64,000 bases of DNA from Hysterangium stoloniferum (GCA_015178975.1 WHVD01000021.1:496001-560000); one strand, 5' to 3'; positions 23,120 to 34,719 are shown, counted from the stretch's first letter. Numbers and translations: made by a program. The notes: generated by a model from the sequence alone, not told the origin.

Positions 23120-24427
23120 CTTTTAGATTACGATCATGCCCTGAACGCGCGATCGCAACTGCCCGGCTTTATGACAGATAGGACGAAATTTGTTGGAATG
23201 CTGATAGCATACTCTAGGTTGGATCCCTGAGGGCGTGGCCTTGCAACTGAAGCGACCCCGGAATTTATATCCCCTCTTCTCAGAAGAGACCGCCCTGGTA
23301 GGCGCCCTTTCACAAGACTCTTTGTTGGACAAAAGCTACAACTCCCAGATGGCCCGACCGCCACCCAACATGGAGACGCTAAAGAAAGTACCTTCTGATA
23401 TATCATTATTCCACAATATAGACGTAGGAGGAAATCTGACTGTGGGTGTCTTTGAGGATATGCGGGTGTGGCATTCTTCATATGTTTCATATAGTGCCTC
23501 AATCTCGGAGTCTTTGTACTGATTGATAATCTGAGCTTCATGTCTTCATACAATGAATCGATGTTCACGTCTCGATGTTCATTTAGAACTTGAGTATCGC
23601 TAGATATGTCTTGATTGAATGCAGGATCTATCCGAGCATTCTTATCTCTATATCTCAAAGATGTAAATTGAATATACCTGATGTAAGGCTGTCGGTATCA
23701 GCCTCACTCGGTCGGTAGCAGACGGGACAAGAGTATCGTATTTGGTGCTTTCGCTAGCTTTACAGATGTATGGTGTATCTAATTTATAGGAGTCGGAACC
23801 ATTGAATGTTCGTGACGATGGAATTAATTAGAAAAGGAGAAACCGGGATTCTATAATGCGGTGGTCAAGGAGATGAGAAGATATTCGAGATCCTGATCCG
23901 GTTCCACCAGGCGTATGTGTCACTAGGGGAATGGCTGTTGATCGAGCCCAATAGCGGGTTGGGACTCGGTGACACAGGCAATTGGTAAGTCGGCCAGGGG
24001 TGGCCAGTGGTCAATGATGGGGCTCTGCGTGTGTGGTAAGACGGCCAGGGTTACACCTGAACCCAGAAGAGCGAGGATAGCATGGCAGTTCGCAGGAGTA
24101 GGGGTGCGAGCATTGTCAAAATTATTGAGGAGAAAGTCTCAATGATTCTCTCGTGCCAAAACTTTCAGAAAACAGTGGGGAAATCGTGTGTGTCTCTGAG
24201 ATATAAGCCAAGCCAGTCCGAAGTCTTTTATTCGGTCCAGGTCTGCGGGAATCTTGAGTTCGCTGACGTTTTGAATATATAGATCATCGTGAAAAGCATC
24301 ATAGCAAAGGGGAGGTCGATCAGAGAGCTGTGGAATTAACGGGGTTAGAGAGTCAGGGCGTGACTTAGAACCTTGCTGGGAAACTGCCGGACTGGGTACC
24401 AGCTTTTGTGAAGCCCAAGTAGCATCT
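23120..24427 (-). pseudogene. N-terminal fragment of the RecQ-like gene family (copy C)
   Basis: 23358-23666 and 24050-24132 match 27351-27660 and 27660-27740 in copy A at 85% or more, in the same order. Copy C carries about 385 bp extra between the two blocks (23667-24049). Minus-strand readings include IDSLYEDMKLRLSIS and, at 24139-24447, PQLSDRPPLCYDAFHDDLYI with KIPADLDRIKDFGLAW, which look like real former coding sequence. The family assignment rests on its match to the region upstream of the helicase pseudogene. The TRIM element sits at its right end. Confidence 0.55.
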
Positions 24428-25302
24428 TGTTGGAGTCTGCGAGCCATAGAAGCTGCGAGACTCCGGTATTGTCTCAGATGTTTGATTCTGAGATTGAATT
24501 AGGTATTTAGGTATATAAAGGTCATGTAGGGAATGTTATACAATAATGTTCTTTGCCCTCATACATTAAGACTCCCAAAATATCTAACAGGTTATGGGCC
24601 CCGTCTGCGAAGGCGGTGGAGTCTTAATGCGAGCACATCCCGGAGAGCCACCGGTTACCCTGGTTAGACAGCATTTTTTCGGAATCGCCACCCGACGCCA
24701 CTGCGCGAAGCTGCATAAGATCAGCAGATTTTCAAGTTGCACGCTGTCGATTATTCTCACCTCTCGCGTCGTTTGACGCAATCCCTTGCACATACGAATA
24801 TGCTCCAGATAACGCTGCGATGACCTGGCTGACTGAGGTGCCGAAGATATGTATGTTCCGGAGCCGTCGAGCCCGAGGATGGCAGCCCAACAGGTATTGT
24901 GAGCCGGAGGGATAGGAAATCTCTGCCGGAGAGAATGCTATGACTAGTAGAGTCTTAGGGAGCTGTAGTGCATTACGGAAGAGTGTTCAGGGGTGAGGAG
25001 GACCTGGGCAGGTTCGTGAGAGCGGGACTCACTAAACATGACCTTATACCATTCGGATAACTCCCCGGTCGTTTGGAACGACATTGGTCGACCTATGTAT
25101 GGTCGAATAGTAGTGCGAGCTTCTAAGGCTCGAGGGGGAGTGTTGGAGTCTGCGAGCCATAGAAGCTGCGAGACTCCGGTATTGTCTCAGATGTTTGATT
25201 CTGAGATTGAATTAGGTATTTAGGTATATAAAGGTCATGTAGGGAATGTTATACAATAATGTTCTTTGCCCTCGTACATTAAGACTCCCAAAATATCTAA
25301 CA
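24428..25302 (+). mobile_element. TRIM-type miniature LTR retrotransposon
   Basis: 875 bp with two 162-bp LTRs (24428-24589 and 25141-25302) starting TGTTGGAGTC and ending ATCTAACA, and a perfect target duplication CATCT (24423-24427 and 25303-25307). The LTRs differ at one base, a CpG/CpA site, so it is young. The primer-binding site GGTTATGGGCCC starts at 24590. A polypurine tract CGAGGGGGAG ends at 25140. The 551-bp interior has no retroviral domain, so the element looks structurally whole but non-autonomous. The orientation follows the primer-binding site. Confidence 0.92.
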
Positions 25303-25385
25303 CATCTCCAGCGGTCTTAGGTTTTCCCGCGTACACACGCCGTGCAAGGGACACTGTCTACAAGGGGACAGTTACCGGTATACTC

Positions 25386-27940
25386 TACCCCAACAATAAA
25401 TGATCTTAGTGGCACAGGATGCAGTTGTCTTCATCCCAAATCATCTCGATCAGCACCTCTATCCCTAAAGTATCCGGTGTTGGAACGACCGGCTTAGCAT
25501 TTCGATCCACATAACTATATGAATACGCGCGCAATCCATCGCGACCCACTCGTCCCTCTTGCTGGATGTAGTCAATCGGGTTGAACGGTAAACCGTTGTG
25601 AATCACGACACGCACACCAGGGACGTTGATCCCTTACTGAATCCTGTCGTCGCTACCACACCTTGCACTTCACCATTAACAAACTGGTACAGAATATACT
25701 TTTCCTTCTCCGCCGTCAAAATGCTATCGAAAAATGGCACTTTGACAATTTATTCCATTTCTTGCGTCTTGGATATCGAGCGTGTATATACGATGAAACA
25801 ATCAGAACCGCAGTGATCGTCGCTTGGTCGCACGCCTTCGATGACTCGAGTAAGCGTGGTTGGATTTTGATATTCTTCCGTACAGTGGAGTACCGAATAA
25901 TTTGAAATGGACGCCGAGTACCAAGTGTCCTTTCAATAGTAGAAATTGTCGTTGGGGGAATAGAGGCCGATATCAAGACGAATTGTGTCGGAATAAGAAA
26001 AAGGAGAACGATAGCTGTGACATTTCGGAAGTGACCTAACCTTGATACTATATGACGATATGTCCTTCAATTACTATGCGTGCCAGTTTCCCCAGTTACA
26101 CATCCGATTCGCATACGTGTGAAATCAGGGACCACGTATGTGTTCCAGTGCCACAAAAACAATTGACGGGATTGGTGTCTGATTGTTGACGTTCCCGACA
26201 TGGTCAGGGTGTGTTAGAAAGTAAGACCTAATAATAACTCAGTCTCGTATAGTGCTTTTGATAATCCATCCGATACTTGTTGCAGTTACATTTGAGATCC
26301 TCAAGTAATCCACGGAAAAGGAGGACCACGATAGTCGTAAAAGAACCTCAAATGTTACAGCGGGGAGCAGCCAGAGAAGTGATTTCCCCGTACCAGTTTC
26401 ACATAAATTTCCTGCACGTAATCGGATGGGTCGCAGTGCCTGAGTTTGCGCCGGCGACGTAAACCGCACGAATCAGCTGCTGAGAACTCCAGCAAGTGCT
26501 TTAGAAGTGAAATGCCGGGGAGAGCTGTTTGGGGACCAGCACGTCCTGCGACCACAGGCAGACCGGGAAGAATGTGTAATGCTTGCGCGATCATAACAGA
26601 GGCGACCTGTACAAAGCGCTTCTCGGGGTGGGCCCAGAAAGCTTTAGCGGTCGCTTGCTATTCGACATGTAGCGTATGCCCTTCTCCCGATCGGGTGGCA
26701 CGGTGGACCTGAGCGTACTATAAAAAGACTTACAAAGTGAATTCTCCAAAGCTCTTCTTCCAGCAATGTGTCCACCGTTCCCAATTCAATGCCATATTCG
26801 TTTCGTGCCATGAAGTTGTATGGCCCGCCACATAATCGCCGATAGCATTAAACGTGAACATGGGCTGGACGATTTCGAACATCCTTATGGTGTGGATGGT
26901 TGCAGTTGAGATGTTTCTGAATACTTGAATCGGCATCGGAGGCATAGAGATAGAGGGGACATTCACAGCCATCACTGTAAATGTTGACACCCTCAATCGG
27001 CAGGCAAGGAGCTGGAGGGAGAGCCACAAGTACGTCGTCACAGGTAGTGTGGATTTCGTAAGTCTTAATGAGATGGTCCAAATTCATCGCGCTCAACCGC
27101 TGTGATTTTGTGTTTATGCCTTTTATTGAGGTTATGAGGAAGAGTGTCGGGGAGGTAAGGGAGACAGCAACCAGCACAGATCAAAACACCGTAGAATGTG
27201 TTGACATGGAAGCCAATACACAGCAGCGAGAGGTCCGAGGATACATGGCTTGGTGGGTCAAGGTTTAGGGAAGACTGTCGTGTACCCTGTGGGCGAGAGT
27301 CGCCTGGCTGTTGAGGAACAATGGGGATGCCTGAGAGATACCTGAGAGACGAAACATGGAGACGTTAAAAAAAGTACCTTCTGAGATCTTATTATTCCAC
27401 AATATAGACGTAGGAGGAAATCTGACTGTGGGCGTCTTTGAGGATATGCGGGCGTGTCACTCTTCATGTGTTTCGTATAGTGCCTCGATCTCGCGGTCTT
27501 CGGACTGATTGATAATTTGAGCTTCATATTTTCATACAACGAATCGATGACCACGTCTTCATGTTGATTTAAAACTTGAGTATGGCTCGATATGTCTTAA
27601 TTGAGCGCAGGATCCATCCGAGTATTCTTATCGCTATATCTCAAAGACTTAAAATTGACTACACCTGAACCCGAAGAGCGGAAATAGCATGGCGGTTCGC
27701 AGGAGCAGGGGTGTAAGCATTGTCAACATTATTGAGGTGGTCATTTGGCTGAGCACTTTCAACATGAAGAGTCGAAGGATAGGAGGTACACTGAGTTGGC
27801 CAGTCATCTAGAGAGATGTGGGTCTTTGTGTGTTGGATGAGGCTGGTGTATGGCCCGTCGGGCTTAGAGTTGTTGCATTTGGCAGATTGACGTTTATTCA
27901 AGTAATATTGACAATTTATGCCGGACATAGCCATTCGCCA
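25386..27940 (-). pseudogene. RecQ-like (telomere-linked helicase type) pseudogene, copy A
   Basis: Read from right to left on the minus strand. A start-like MAMSGINCQYYLNKRQ lies near 27934. At 26848-27177 there is a C-x-C...H-x4-H domain (PPAPCLPIEGV, SDGCECPLYLYASDADSS), of the kind found at the N-terminus of fungal RecQ-like telomere-linked helicases. Walker A GTGKSLLWLLP follows near 26380, then ASIPPTTISTIERTL, and helicase motif VI YIQQEGRVGRDG near 25560. In the family this is an ATP-dependent 3'-5' DNA helicase, often subtelomeric. The frame changes several times and the left end is truncated, so it is not functional. Copy B at 41411-42950 is about 90% identical. Confidence 0.75.
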
Positions 27941-28239
27941 TCTTCTTCTGGCTGCACCGGAAAGCCAAACTGATGCCTTTTCCCCGTCGTTGGGTCCACA
28001 CGATCAGCGAAATAAATGTGGAGTCCAGGATTACTACAAGTCAATCCGATCAGTCATGTCCAATGCCAATCGAGACTTAAACCAAAATGAGACTTACCGA
28101 CCCATGAAGATATGAAATAACACTGTGGACTGTCCTGGTCGAAGTGGTAAATGGAGAATGAAATAAACTTAAACGACGGGGATGGGAGATAAAATGGGGG
28201 AGATAGTGTTAGAAAACATGAGTAATGTAGAAAATGAAT
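27941..28239. other. gene-less interval
   Basis: No gene seen. It is presumably the former 5' flank of the helicase pseudogene. Confidence 0.3.
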
Positions 28240-28311
28240 AGCCAGACTGGGGATTGAACCCAGGATCTCTCGATTACATAACAAAGGTGTTAACCACTAC
28301 ACCATCTGACC
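28240..28311 (-). tRNA. tRNA-like sequence (pseudogene or SINE head), copy 1
   Basis: The minus strand gives 72 nt with a paired acceptor stem (GGTCAGA with TCTGGCT), an A box TGGTGTAGTGG and a B box GGTTCAATCCC with a 5-bp T stem CTGGG/CCCAG. The anticodon arm does not fold cleanly and lacks U33, so no amino acid is assigned. Copy 2 at 56237-56307 shares the 3' flank ATTCATTTTCTAC, which suggests a tRNA-derived SINE family or a duplicated pseudogene rather than a working tRNA. Confidence 0.5.
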
Positions 28312-29435
28312 TTGGGTAGGTTTGGTCTTACACTGTACTTAAGGATATAACCCTAAGCGCCATTCCTATTAGATCATATACACACTGAACTCAGAGCTGT
28401 ACACCATATGGTCCCAGTTGGAACAATGGTTGGTATTATATAATCTAACAGATAGAAAGGTGTTGCAGGCCAAATTTGAATCCGTGCCAAGTCCCAGTCG
28501 AAGTTAAGTAGATAGAATTCAAAAATTTAGATGGTCATAATTTGAGTAATGAAGTTTCCAATAATTACCCATGGATTGGATGCATGCGTCATCATGATGG
28601 CTGAGTGGGTTGACAAAGACCATATGATTGGAAGAAAACATATAATGAGGATAGAGAATATATCAATTCAAAATCACGTACCATAACACAAGACATCAAA
28701 GTAAGATAACGAGAGACAGATACAACATTATATTACGTGACTTGTTGATGGGAGATGGAACAGCATTGCGGCGATAAAAGGAATAAAAAAAGACTTCTCA
28801 GTGTTATTGAAAGAGGTCTAAGCAAGGGAGTAGTGCCGTCGCCTGAGAACATGATATGTCACTTAACGGAGGAAAAAAGAGACAAAGGGAAAATACGAAG
28901 CCTAATGCCGTATAACCAGTGCTGATGCTTGAAGGTCAGGCTCCTGAGACTGAAAAAGGACCCGGGACTACAACGAGCCATGAAGTATCCCGGATTGCTT
29001 CCAGGTCGAGTGTGCCCCACGGCTTTCTTTTCTAGTTCATTTGGCTCGGACCCCAGTGTTGAAGTGTTTTGGCCAGCATCCACATATCATTTCTGGTACA
29101 GTCGACTCCCTCAAAGCACATACCCTCAGGATAGGTCCAGAAGTATGTATGATGAGGGAGTATTGGGTTATCATATTAAAACCCGCTTACCAACTTAGTT
29201 ACTCCAGAATTGTATGCGTTATTAGAGTATGGGCTTTACCAGGTATGGGTTATAAGGGAGTTGACTGTATTAGTAATGGTGCAACGACTGAAAAATATTT
29301 TTCGTTGAAACCTTACGAGGTTGTTGAGTGGGGCAAAACGACTTTTGCATCTCCAGGACACATGTTGGAGTAGGCAAGATTACGCAAAACAACAAAGTTA
29401 ATATATTTTCTTGGAAAATTTCCAAGTTTATTTCA
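28312..29435. other. unassigned interval
   Basis: No recognised gene. An open plus-strand stretch at 29041-29373 (110 codons) has no recognisable domain. The sequence is moderately AT-rich. Confidence 0.3.
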
Positions 29436-29760
29436 TATATTAGTGCAAGAACTTTACACGTCCTCTTACTAAATACTTCAGAAAACACGAGAGCTTTGCC
29501 CCTTTGACTATTTTATTCTTATATTGATCGGATCTGCAGTCTGGCGAATTTGATTGTAGCGGCAACCGCTGAAATTGATCCGCTGTGTTCGTACGCCACC
29601 CGTGGATGCCTTCTGGTAGATCCTACCAAGGTCCAGATCGCGTCGTGCACATAAGCATGAAGGTAATTGAAATTGAAATCCCATTTCCATTGAAGGAAAG
29701 CATTGGGTACATTCTTCTCTGTGAACAGACTGGGAATGCGAGAAAGTTGGCAGCGTTCTC
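29436..29760 (-). pseudogene. Fragment shared with the flanks of the Ngaro element (uninterrupted target copy)
   Basis: 29440-29630 matches 36150-36337, and 29631-29705 matches 41411-41490, so this is the same sequence without the 5-kb Ngaro insertion. The minus strand reads FQWKWDFNFNYL, AYVHDAIWT and SAVAATIKFA, probably part of the C-terminal extension of the RecQ-like gene, because in copy B this text follows the helicase motif VI directly. Only a fragment. Confidence 0.6.
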
Positions 29761-30029
29761 ATAGCTCAGAATCACATAGCTGGACGTGTGGGAAAATTGT
29801 TGCGTGGATATGACTTATCCCAGTTTAATCCTCCTTGTTCGATGACAGCGTAAGGAAAACGGACAAGGTTTATGTACGATGACTAAGCTACTGTAAAGTA
29901 TGAAATAGCCGAGCATAAAACACATCAATGGCTTGCAATACAACGTAATCTAACATGCCCACTTTGCAAGTCATTGAAGTGTGCAGTAAGACCATACACA
30001 CAAAAAACGAAAAATAAACCAGTTTTAAC

Positions 30030-30165
30030 ACAAAATATTGCGCCCACTCGACGCAAAACCCATCCAAAAATTGACACGAAAAAACCCGCTGCGTCCACTA
30101 GACGCAGAATCCGCTCGAAATCTTTGAGAAACCCGCTGCGCCCACTAGACGCAATATTCGTCTGG
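30030..30165 (-). repeat. Short palindromic direct repeats in the gag-only element
   Basis: Three copies of a roughly 24-bp motif, on the minus strand GCGTCTAGTGGACGCAGCGG and variants, about 60 bp apart. Each contains a small inverted repeat (GCGTC...GACGC) and could fold as RNA. Position is between gag and the 3' LTR. Confidence 0.6.
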
Positions 30166-30289
30166 TACATTTGGTGTCGAACCGAACCTCAGAGCATCCT
30201 CGCTCTTAGAACACATTCCCCCAACCTCCCAGATGACAAACAAATGCCGGACCTTGGAGCCCTACCCGCAACTCCTAGTCCACGCGATA

Positions 30290-31090
30290 ATTTCAAGTGC
30301 GTAAAATATAAGCACTCATCCCTGCACTATCAGTGGGGATCTCCTGGTTTTCGGTAGGTAATCCACTTGAAGACGAAACAACCGGCCTCGGCGCAGGACA
30401 AAAATGCGCAATGTGACCTTCGCCGTTGCATCTATAGCAATTCTTCGGCTGTCGCATATTTGGTGAGTCAACTTTCATTTTCATGGCAATTTGACTCTCA
30501 TTTTCTTTCCGCCCTTTTAGATGGCTTTCTTCTTCTACCAGTGCCGCGGAAATTTCTTCGACTGTAAGTGATCCCACACGCTGCATAAGAGCAGTTGCTA
30601 CCGCACCAAATTCTGGAGCCAAACAATAGATGAGGACATCCGGCACATCCTCATCACATAACTCGACTCCAATCGCTCGAAGCTGCGAAGCCAGAGTCAA
30701 AATGCCATGGACATATTCCATCACTGGATTTTTGACATCATGCTGGTACATATAGAGCTGGCGTTTCAACGAAATCCGATTGGCCCGATTATTTGCCTGA
30801 TAGATTTTTGCAAGCACTTGCCATGCCTCTGGTCCAGTGGTGCAATCCCGAATATACGATTGTTGGCTTGACACGATTGTCAATCCAATTGCCGTGTAAC
30901 CATCCTCCGAATGCTTTTCCCAATCCAAATACTCCTTGCTATTCTCATCCTTAGGTGCCTTTGTTCCACCATTAACAACACTCCATGATCCAGCACACCG
31001 CAAAACCATTGACAGTGAAAACTTCCATTCGTGGTAGTTATCACCTGAGAGTTTTGGGATACTCGCAAGTAAGGTGTTGATATTAGACAT
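30290..31090 (-). CDS. Gag-like protein of the short Copia derivative
   Basis: The reading starts at ATG 31090 (MSNINTLLASIPKLSGDNYHE) and contains the Copia gag signatures LSGDNYHEWKFSLSMVLR, GPEAWQVLAKIYQ and LKRQLYMYQHDV, then a CCHC knuckle CYRCNGEGHIAHFC near its end. It ends close to 30290 without protease, integrase or RT. The reading is open over its length, about 265 residues. It could form a capsid that packages its own RNA, with enzymes supplied by a full Copia. Confidence 0.8.
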
Positions 31091-31272
31091 AAGATGATGA
31101 GATAGTATTAGTGTGACTTTTAAAGCAACGGGGCGGGGCCCATAACCTGTTCGATGACAGTGTAAGGAAAACAGACAAGGTTTATGTACGATGACTAAGC
31201 TACTGTAAAGTACGAAATAGCCGAGCATAAAACACATCAATGGCTTGCAATACAACGTAATCTAACACTCCT

Positions 31273-31544
31273 CCCATATGCACCTCGGGAGCCGTAAATA
31301 CTCCTCCACATACCTTTTTAAAAGACATTAATTGGATTAAATAAGGACAACATCGATGCTTACCAATTGAAGCGCAATGACGTCCCCGGCCACGCTGTGT
31401 CATAGATGTAACTAGAGTCGTCCATGCAACTTAGGCTCCCCATCATAAGAAGCACGCAATAGCACATCCAGGATAGGTCTGCCTGAGGGGCCAAAAATGC
31501 AACGTGGAGAAATGGGTTCAAACAAGACGAAGACTCGGGGGTCC
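31273..31544. other. gene-less interval
   Basis: Nothing recognised between the gag-only element and the hypothetical reading to its right. Confidence 0.3.
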
Positions 31545-32054
31545 CTAAATCACTTTTTCAGACACTGACATTAAAAAGGGGCATATGAGACCTACAAATC
31601 CCGATGTTACGCTCTCAAGGATTTCTACGTTGTCTGGGAGGTCAAGGTCAGTGTAGACGGTAACTTGGGGCTCCTGGCCCAAGATTTCAGAGAACCACTC
31701 GTGTATATTGCCGGACGCTACAAAATGGCCCGTAATTTTGTCCCGGTAGCCCACATCTCCCAAAGCTAGGGACCCTATGTCTCTCACCTCGACCTCCCCC
31801 CGAAGGCTTCCCAGAAACCCGGAGTCCAGTAGTTCATTAGCCAATTGGTGATTGGTGTACGAGCTTTGATCCATTGGGGCAGTGCCGAAACGCCATGAAG
31901 GCCAAGCGGAGGAAAATTGGTGATGGCTTGACAGAATATCTAGGGGCCAAGCAATCAAAATAAGGAGTCCATTCGTGGTCCCGTGGAGACTATAAAACCC
32001 TGCTAAGGCCTGTTGGGATGGTCTCTTACGTTGGCATAGGAAGGTGGGTCCCAT
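31545..32054 (-). CDS. hypothetical protein
   Basis: 170-codon reading with ATG at 32054. The central part (SSYTNHQLANELLDSGFLG, GYRDKITGHFVASGNIHEWF, VTVYTDLDLPDNVEILESV) has the even composition of real coding sequence. No family is recognised. The last residues run into a possible GT donor (GTAGGTCTC near 31590), so it may be one exon of a longer gene or a remnant. Confidence 0.35.
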   Translation of the reverse strand: MGPTFLCQRKRPSQQALAGFYSLHGTTNGLLILIAWPLDILSSHHQFSSAWPSWRFGTAPMDQSSYTNHQLANELLDSGFLGSLRGEVEVRDIGSLALGDVGYRDKITGHFVASGNIHEWFSEILGQEPQVTVYTDLDLPDNVEILESVTSGFVGLICPFLMSVSEKVI

Positions 32055-32585
32055 CTGTTATCCAGGAGCTTCTCCGATTCACACTGCTATTGCCTGTGCT
32101 TTTGAGATGAGAGTACTTACGAGGGATCTTTGTACTTGTATCTGCATGCTAAATTCCCTCACTGAATCTTTGGCAATCTTCCATCTCCAATCCATATGTC
32201 TCTGCTAGCCAATACTATTGTCATCCTAAATATACAGAATAAATATACAAAATGCTAATGTCTCCAAGAGTCCGCTTGGCGAAGTGCAGCTTTGAAACCC
32301 TCCGAAGCAGCATTTGAAAGGGGGACGTGCATGATAGAAGCTGATTCACAGCGGATGTAAACGCAAAATAAAAATGCTGCAAGGAAACGACCCTCAGTTC
32401 AAGCTGCACGTTACACATAATGGTAGGGAGTTTCAGGATTGCTGTCAGTGAATGGCCTCCAATCCTGAGAAAAAACAATACCTTATATTGGCAGTGTTGT
32501 GTTTCTTATAGGCGGGAAGCAAACCCATCAAGAGTATATCATGGAATGGCTGTGAAAAGATGAGATTGAGTTATGGTGGATGGAA
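32055..32585. other. gene-less interval
   Basis: No supported gene between the hypothetical reading and the minisatellite. Confidence 0.3.
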
Positions 32586-32589
32586 AAGC

Positions 32590-34650
32590 AAAGGATACGC
32601 GCACCAACTGGAGGAAAGAGAGAGGAGGCTGATTAGAGGGGGCTGATTAGAGGAGGAAGAAGAGAGAAAGACAGGGTACACGCACCTCCTGGAGGAAAGA
32701 GAGGAGGCCGATCAGAGGATGACGAAGAGAGAAGGAAACGGTACATGCACCTCCTGGAGGAAAGAGAGAGGAGGCTGATCAGAAGAGGACGAAGAGAGAA
32801 GAAAATGGTACACGCACCACCTGGAGGAAAGAGAGAGGAGGAGGATCAGAAGAGGATGAAGAGAGAAGGAAATGGTACACACACCCACTGGAGAAAAGAG
32901 AGAGGAGGCGGATCAGAGGAGGACAAAGAGAGAAGGAAACTGTACACGCACTCGCTGGAGGAAAGAGAGAGGAGGCGGATCAGAGGAGGACGAAGAGAGA
33001 AGGAAACGGTACACGCACGATCTCGAGGAAAGAGAGAGGAGGATGATCAGAGGAGGACGAAGAGAGAAGGAAACGGTATACACACTGGCTGGAGGAAAGA
33101 GAGAGGAGGCGGATCAGAGGAGGATGAAGAGAGAAGGAAACGGTACACGTACTTGCTGGAGGAAAGAGAGAGGAGGCTGATCAGAGGAGGGCAAAGAAAG
33201 AAGGAAACGGTACACGCACGAGCTGGAGGAAAGAGAGAAGAGGCTGATCAGAGGAGGATGAAGAGAGAAGGAAAGGGTACACGTACGAGCTAGGGGGAAG
33301 AGAGGAGGCCGATCAGAGGAGGACAAAGAGAGAAGGAAATGGTACACGCACCTCCTAGAGGAAAGAGAGAGGAGGCCGATCAGAGGAGGATGAAGAGACA
33401 AGGAAATGGTACACGCACCCACTGGAGGAATCAGAGAGGAGGATGATCAGAGCAGGATGAAGAGAGAAGGAAAGGGTAGACGCACAAGCTGGAGGAAAGA
33501 GAGAGGAAGCCGATCAGAGGAGGATGAAGAAAGAAGGAAATGGTACACGCACGAGCTGGATGAAAGAGAGAGGACGATCAGAGGAGGACGAAGAGAGAAG
33601 GAAACGATACACGCACCACCTGGAGGAAAGAGAGGAAGCCGATCAGAGGAGGACGAAGAGAGAAGGAAACGGTATACACACCGGCTGGAGGAAAGAGAGA
33701 GGAGGACGATCAGAGGAGGACGAAGAGAGAAGGAAACGGTACACGCACTGCCTGGAGGAAAGAGAGAGGAGGCTGATCAGAGGAGGGCGAAGAGAGAAGG
33801 AAACGGTACACGCACAAGCTGGAGGAAAGAGAGAAGAGGCCGATCAGAGGAGGACGAAGAGAGAAGGAAAGGGTACACGCACCGACTGGAGGAAAGAGAG
33901 AGGAGGCTGATCAGAGGACGATGAAGAGAGAAGGAAACAGTACACGCACGACCTGGAGGAAAGAGAGATGAGGCCCATCAAAGGAGGACAAAGTGAGAAG
34001 GAAACGGTACACGCACCGGCTGGAGGAAAGAGAGAGAGGAGGCCAATCAGAGGAGGACAAAGAGAGAAGGAAACGGTACACGCACGAGCTGGAGGAAAGA
34101 GAGGAGGCCAATCAGAGCAAGACAAGGAGGGAAGGAAACGCGGTACACGCACAAGCTGGAGGAAAGAGAGGAGGCCAATTAGAATAGGACAAAGAGGGAA
34201 AGAAAGGGTACACGCACTTCCTGGAGGAAAGAGAGAGGAGGCCAATCAGAGGAGGATGGAGAGAGAAGGAAATGGTACACGCACGAGCTGGAGGAAAGAG
34301 AGAAGAGGCCAATCAGAGGAGGATGAAGAGAGAAGGAAATGGTACACACACCTCCTGGTGGAAAGAGAGAGGGGGCCAATCAGAGAAGGACGAGGAGAGA
34401 AGGAAACGGTACACGCACGAGCTGGAGGAAAGAGACAGGAGGCCAATCAGAGGAGGATGAAGAGAGAAGGAAACGGGAGACACACCTCCTGGAGGAAAGA
34501 GAGGAGGCCGATCAGAGGAAGACGAAGAGAGAAGGAAACAGTACACACACCTCCTGGAGGAAAGAGAGAGGAGGCCAATCAGAGGAGGACAAAGAGAGAA
34601 AGACAGGGTACACGCACTCGCTGGAGGAAAGAGCAGAGGCCAATCAGCAT
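32590..34650 (+). repeat. 67-bp purine-rich minisatellite
   Basis: About 30 head-to-tail units of roughly 67 bp with the core GGTACACGCAC, then TGGAGGAAAGAGAG, GATCAGAGGAGGA and GAGAGAAGGAAA. The plus strand is strongly purine-biased. Because 67 is not a multiple of 3, each reading passes through all three phases of the unit. The unit rarely makes stops, so long open frames (Arg/Glu/Lys-rich on plus, Leu/Ser/Phe-rich on minus) appear in several frames on both strands. I do not regard them as genes. Confidence 0.95.
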
Positions 34651-34719
34651 AGTGCAAGAGGATCAAGGGAACAATGACTCACCTCCTAAAATCCAATAAG
34701 AACAAAGAAGTTTCAATGT

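Larger units (their letters stand above)
29836..31267 (-). mobile_element. gag-only Copia derivative (TR-GAG-like), minus strand
   Basis: Two 120-bp LTRs (29836-29955 and 31148-31267), TGTT...AACA, with a perfect target duplication CTCCT (29831-29835 and 31268-31272). On the minus strand the right LTR is the 5' one. It is followed at 31147-31136 by the primer-binding site GGTTATGGGCCC. The interior holds a gag reading and a non-coding tail, but no pol. The LTRs differ at three positions, all CpG versus TpG or CpA, so it is fairly young. It resembles the gag-bearing short LTR elements called TR-GAG in plants. Confidence 0.9.

Noticed and set aside
28859-29373. Overlapping open readings on both strands
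   Set aside because: No domain, no conserved copy in the window, weak composition; left as unassigned.
32745-34699. Long Arg/Glu-rich and Leu/Ser-rich open readings
   Set aside because: They are products of the 67-bp minisatellite being open in most frames on both strands; no start context, introns or domain.
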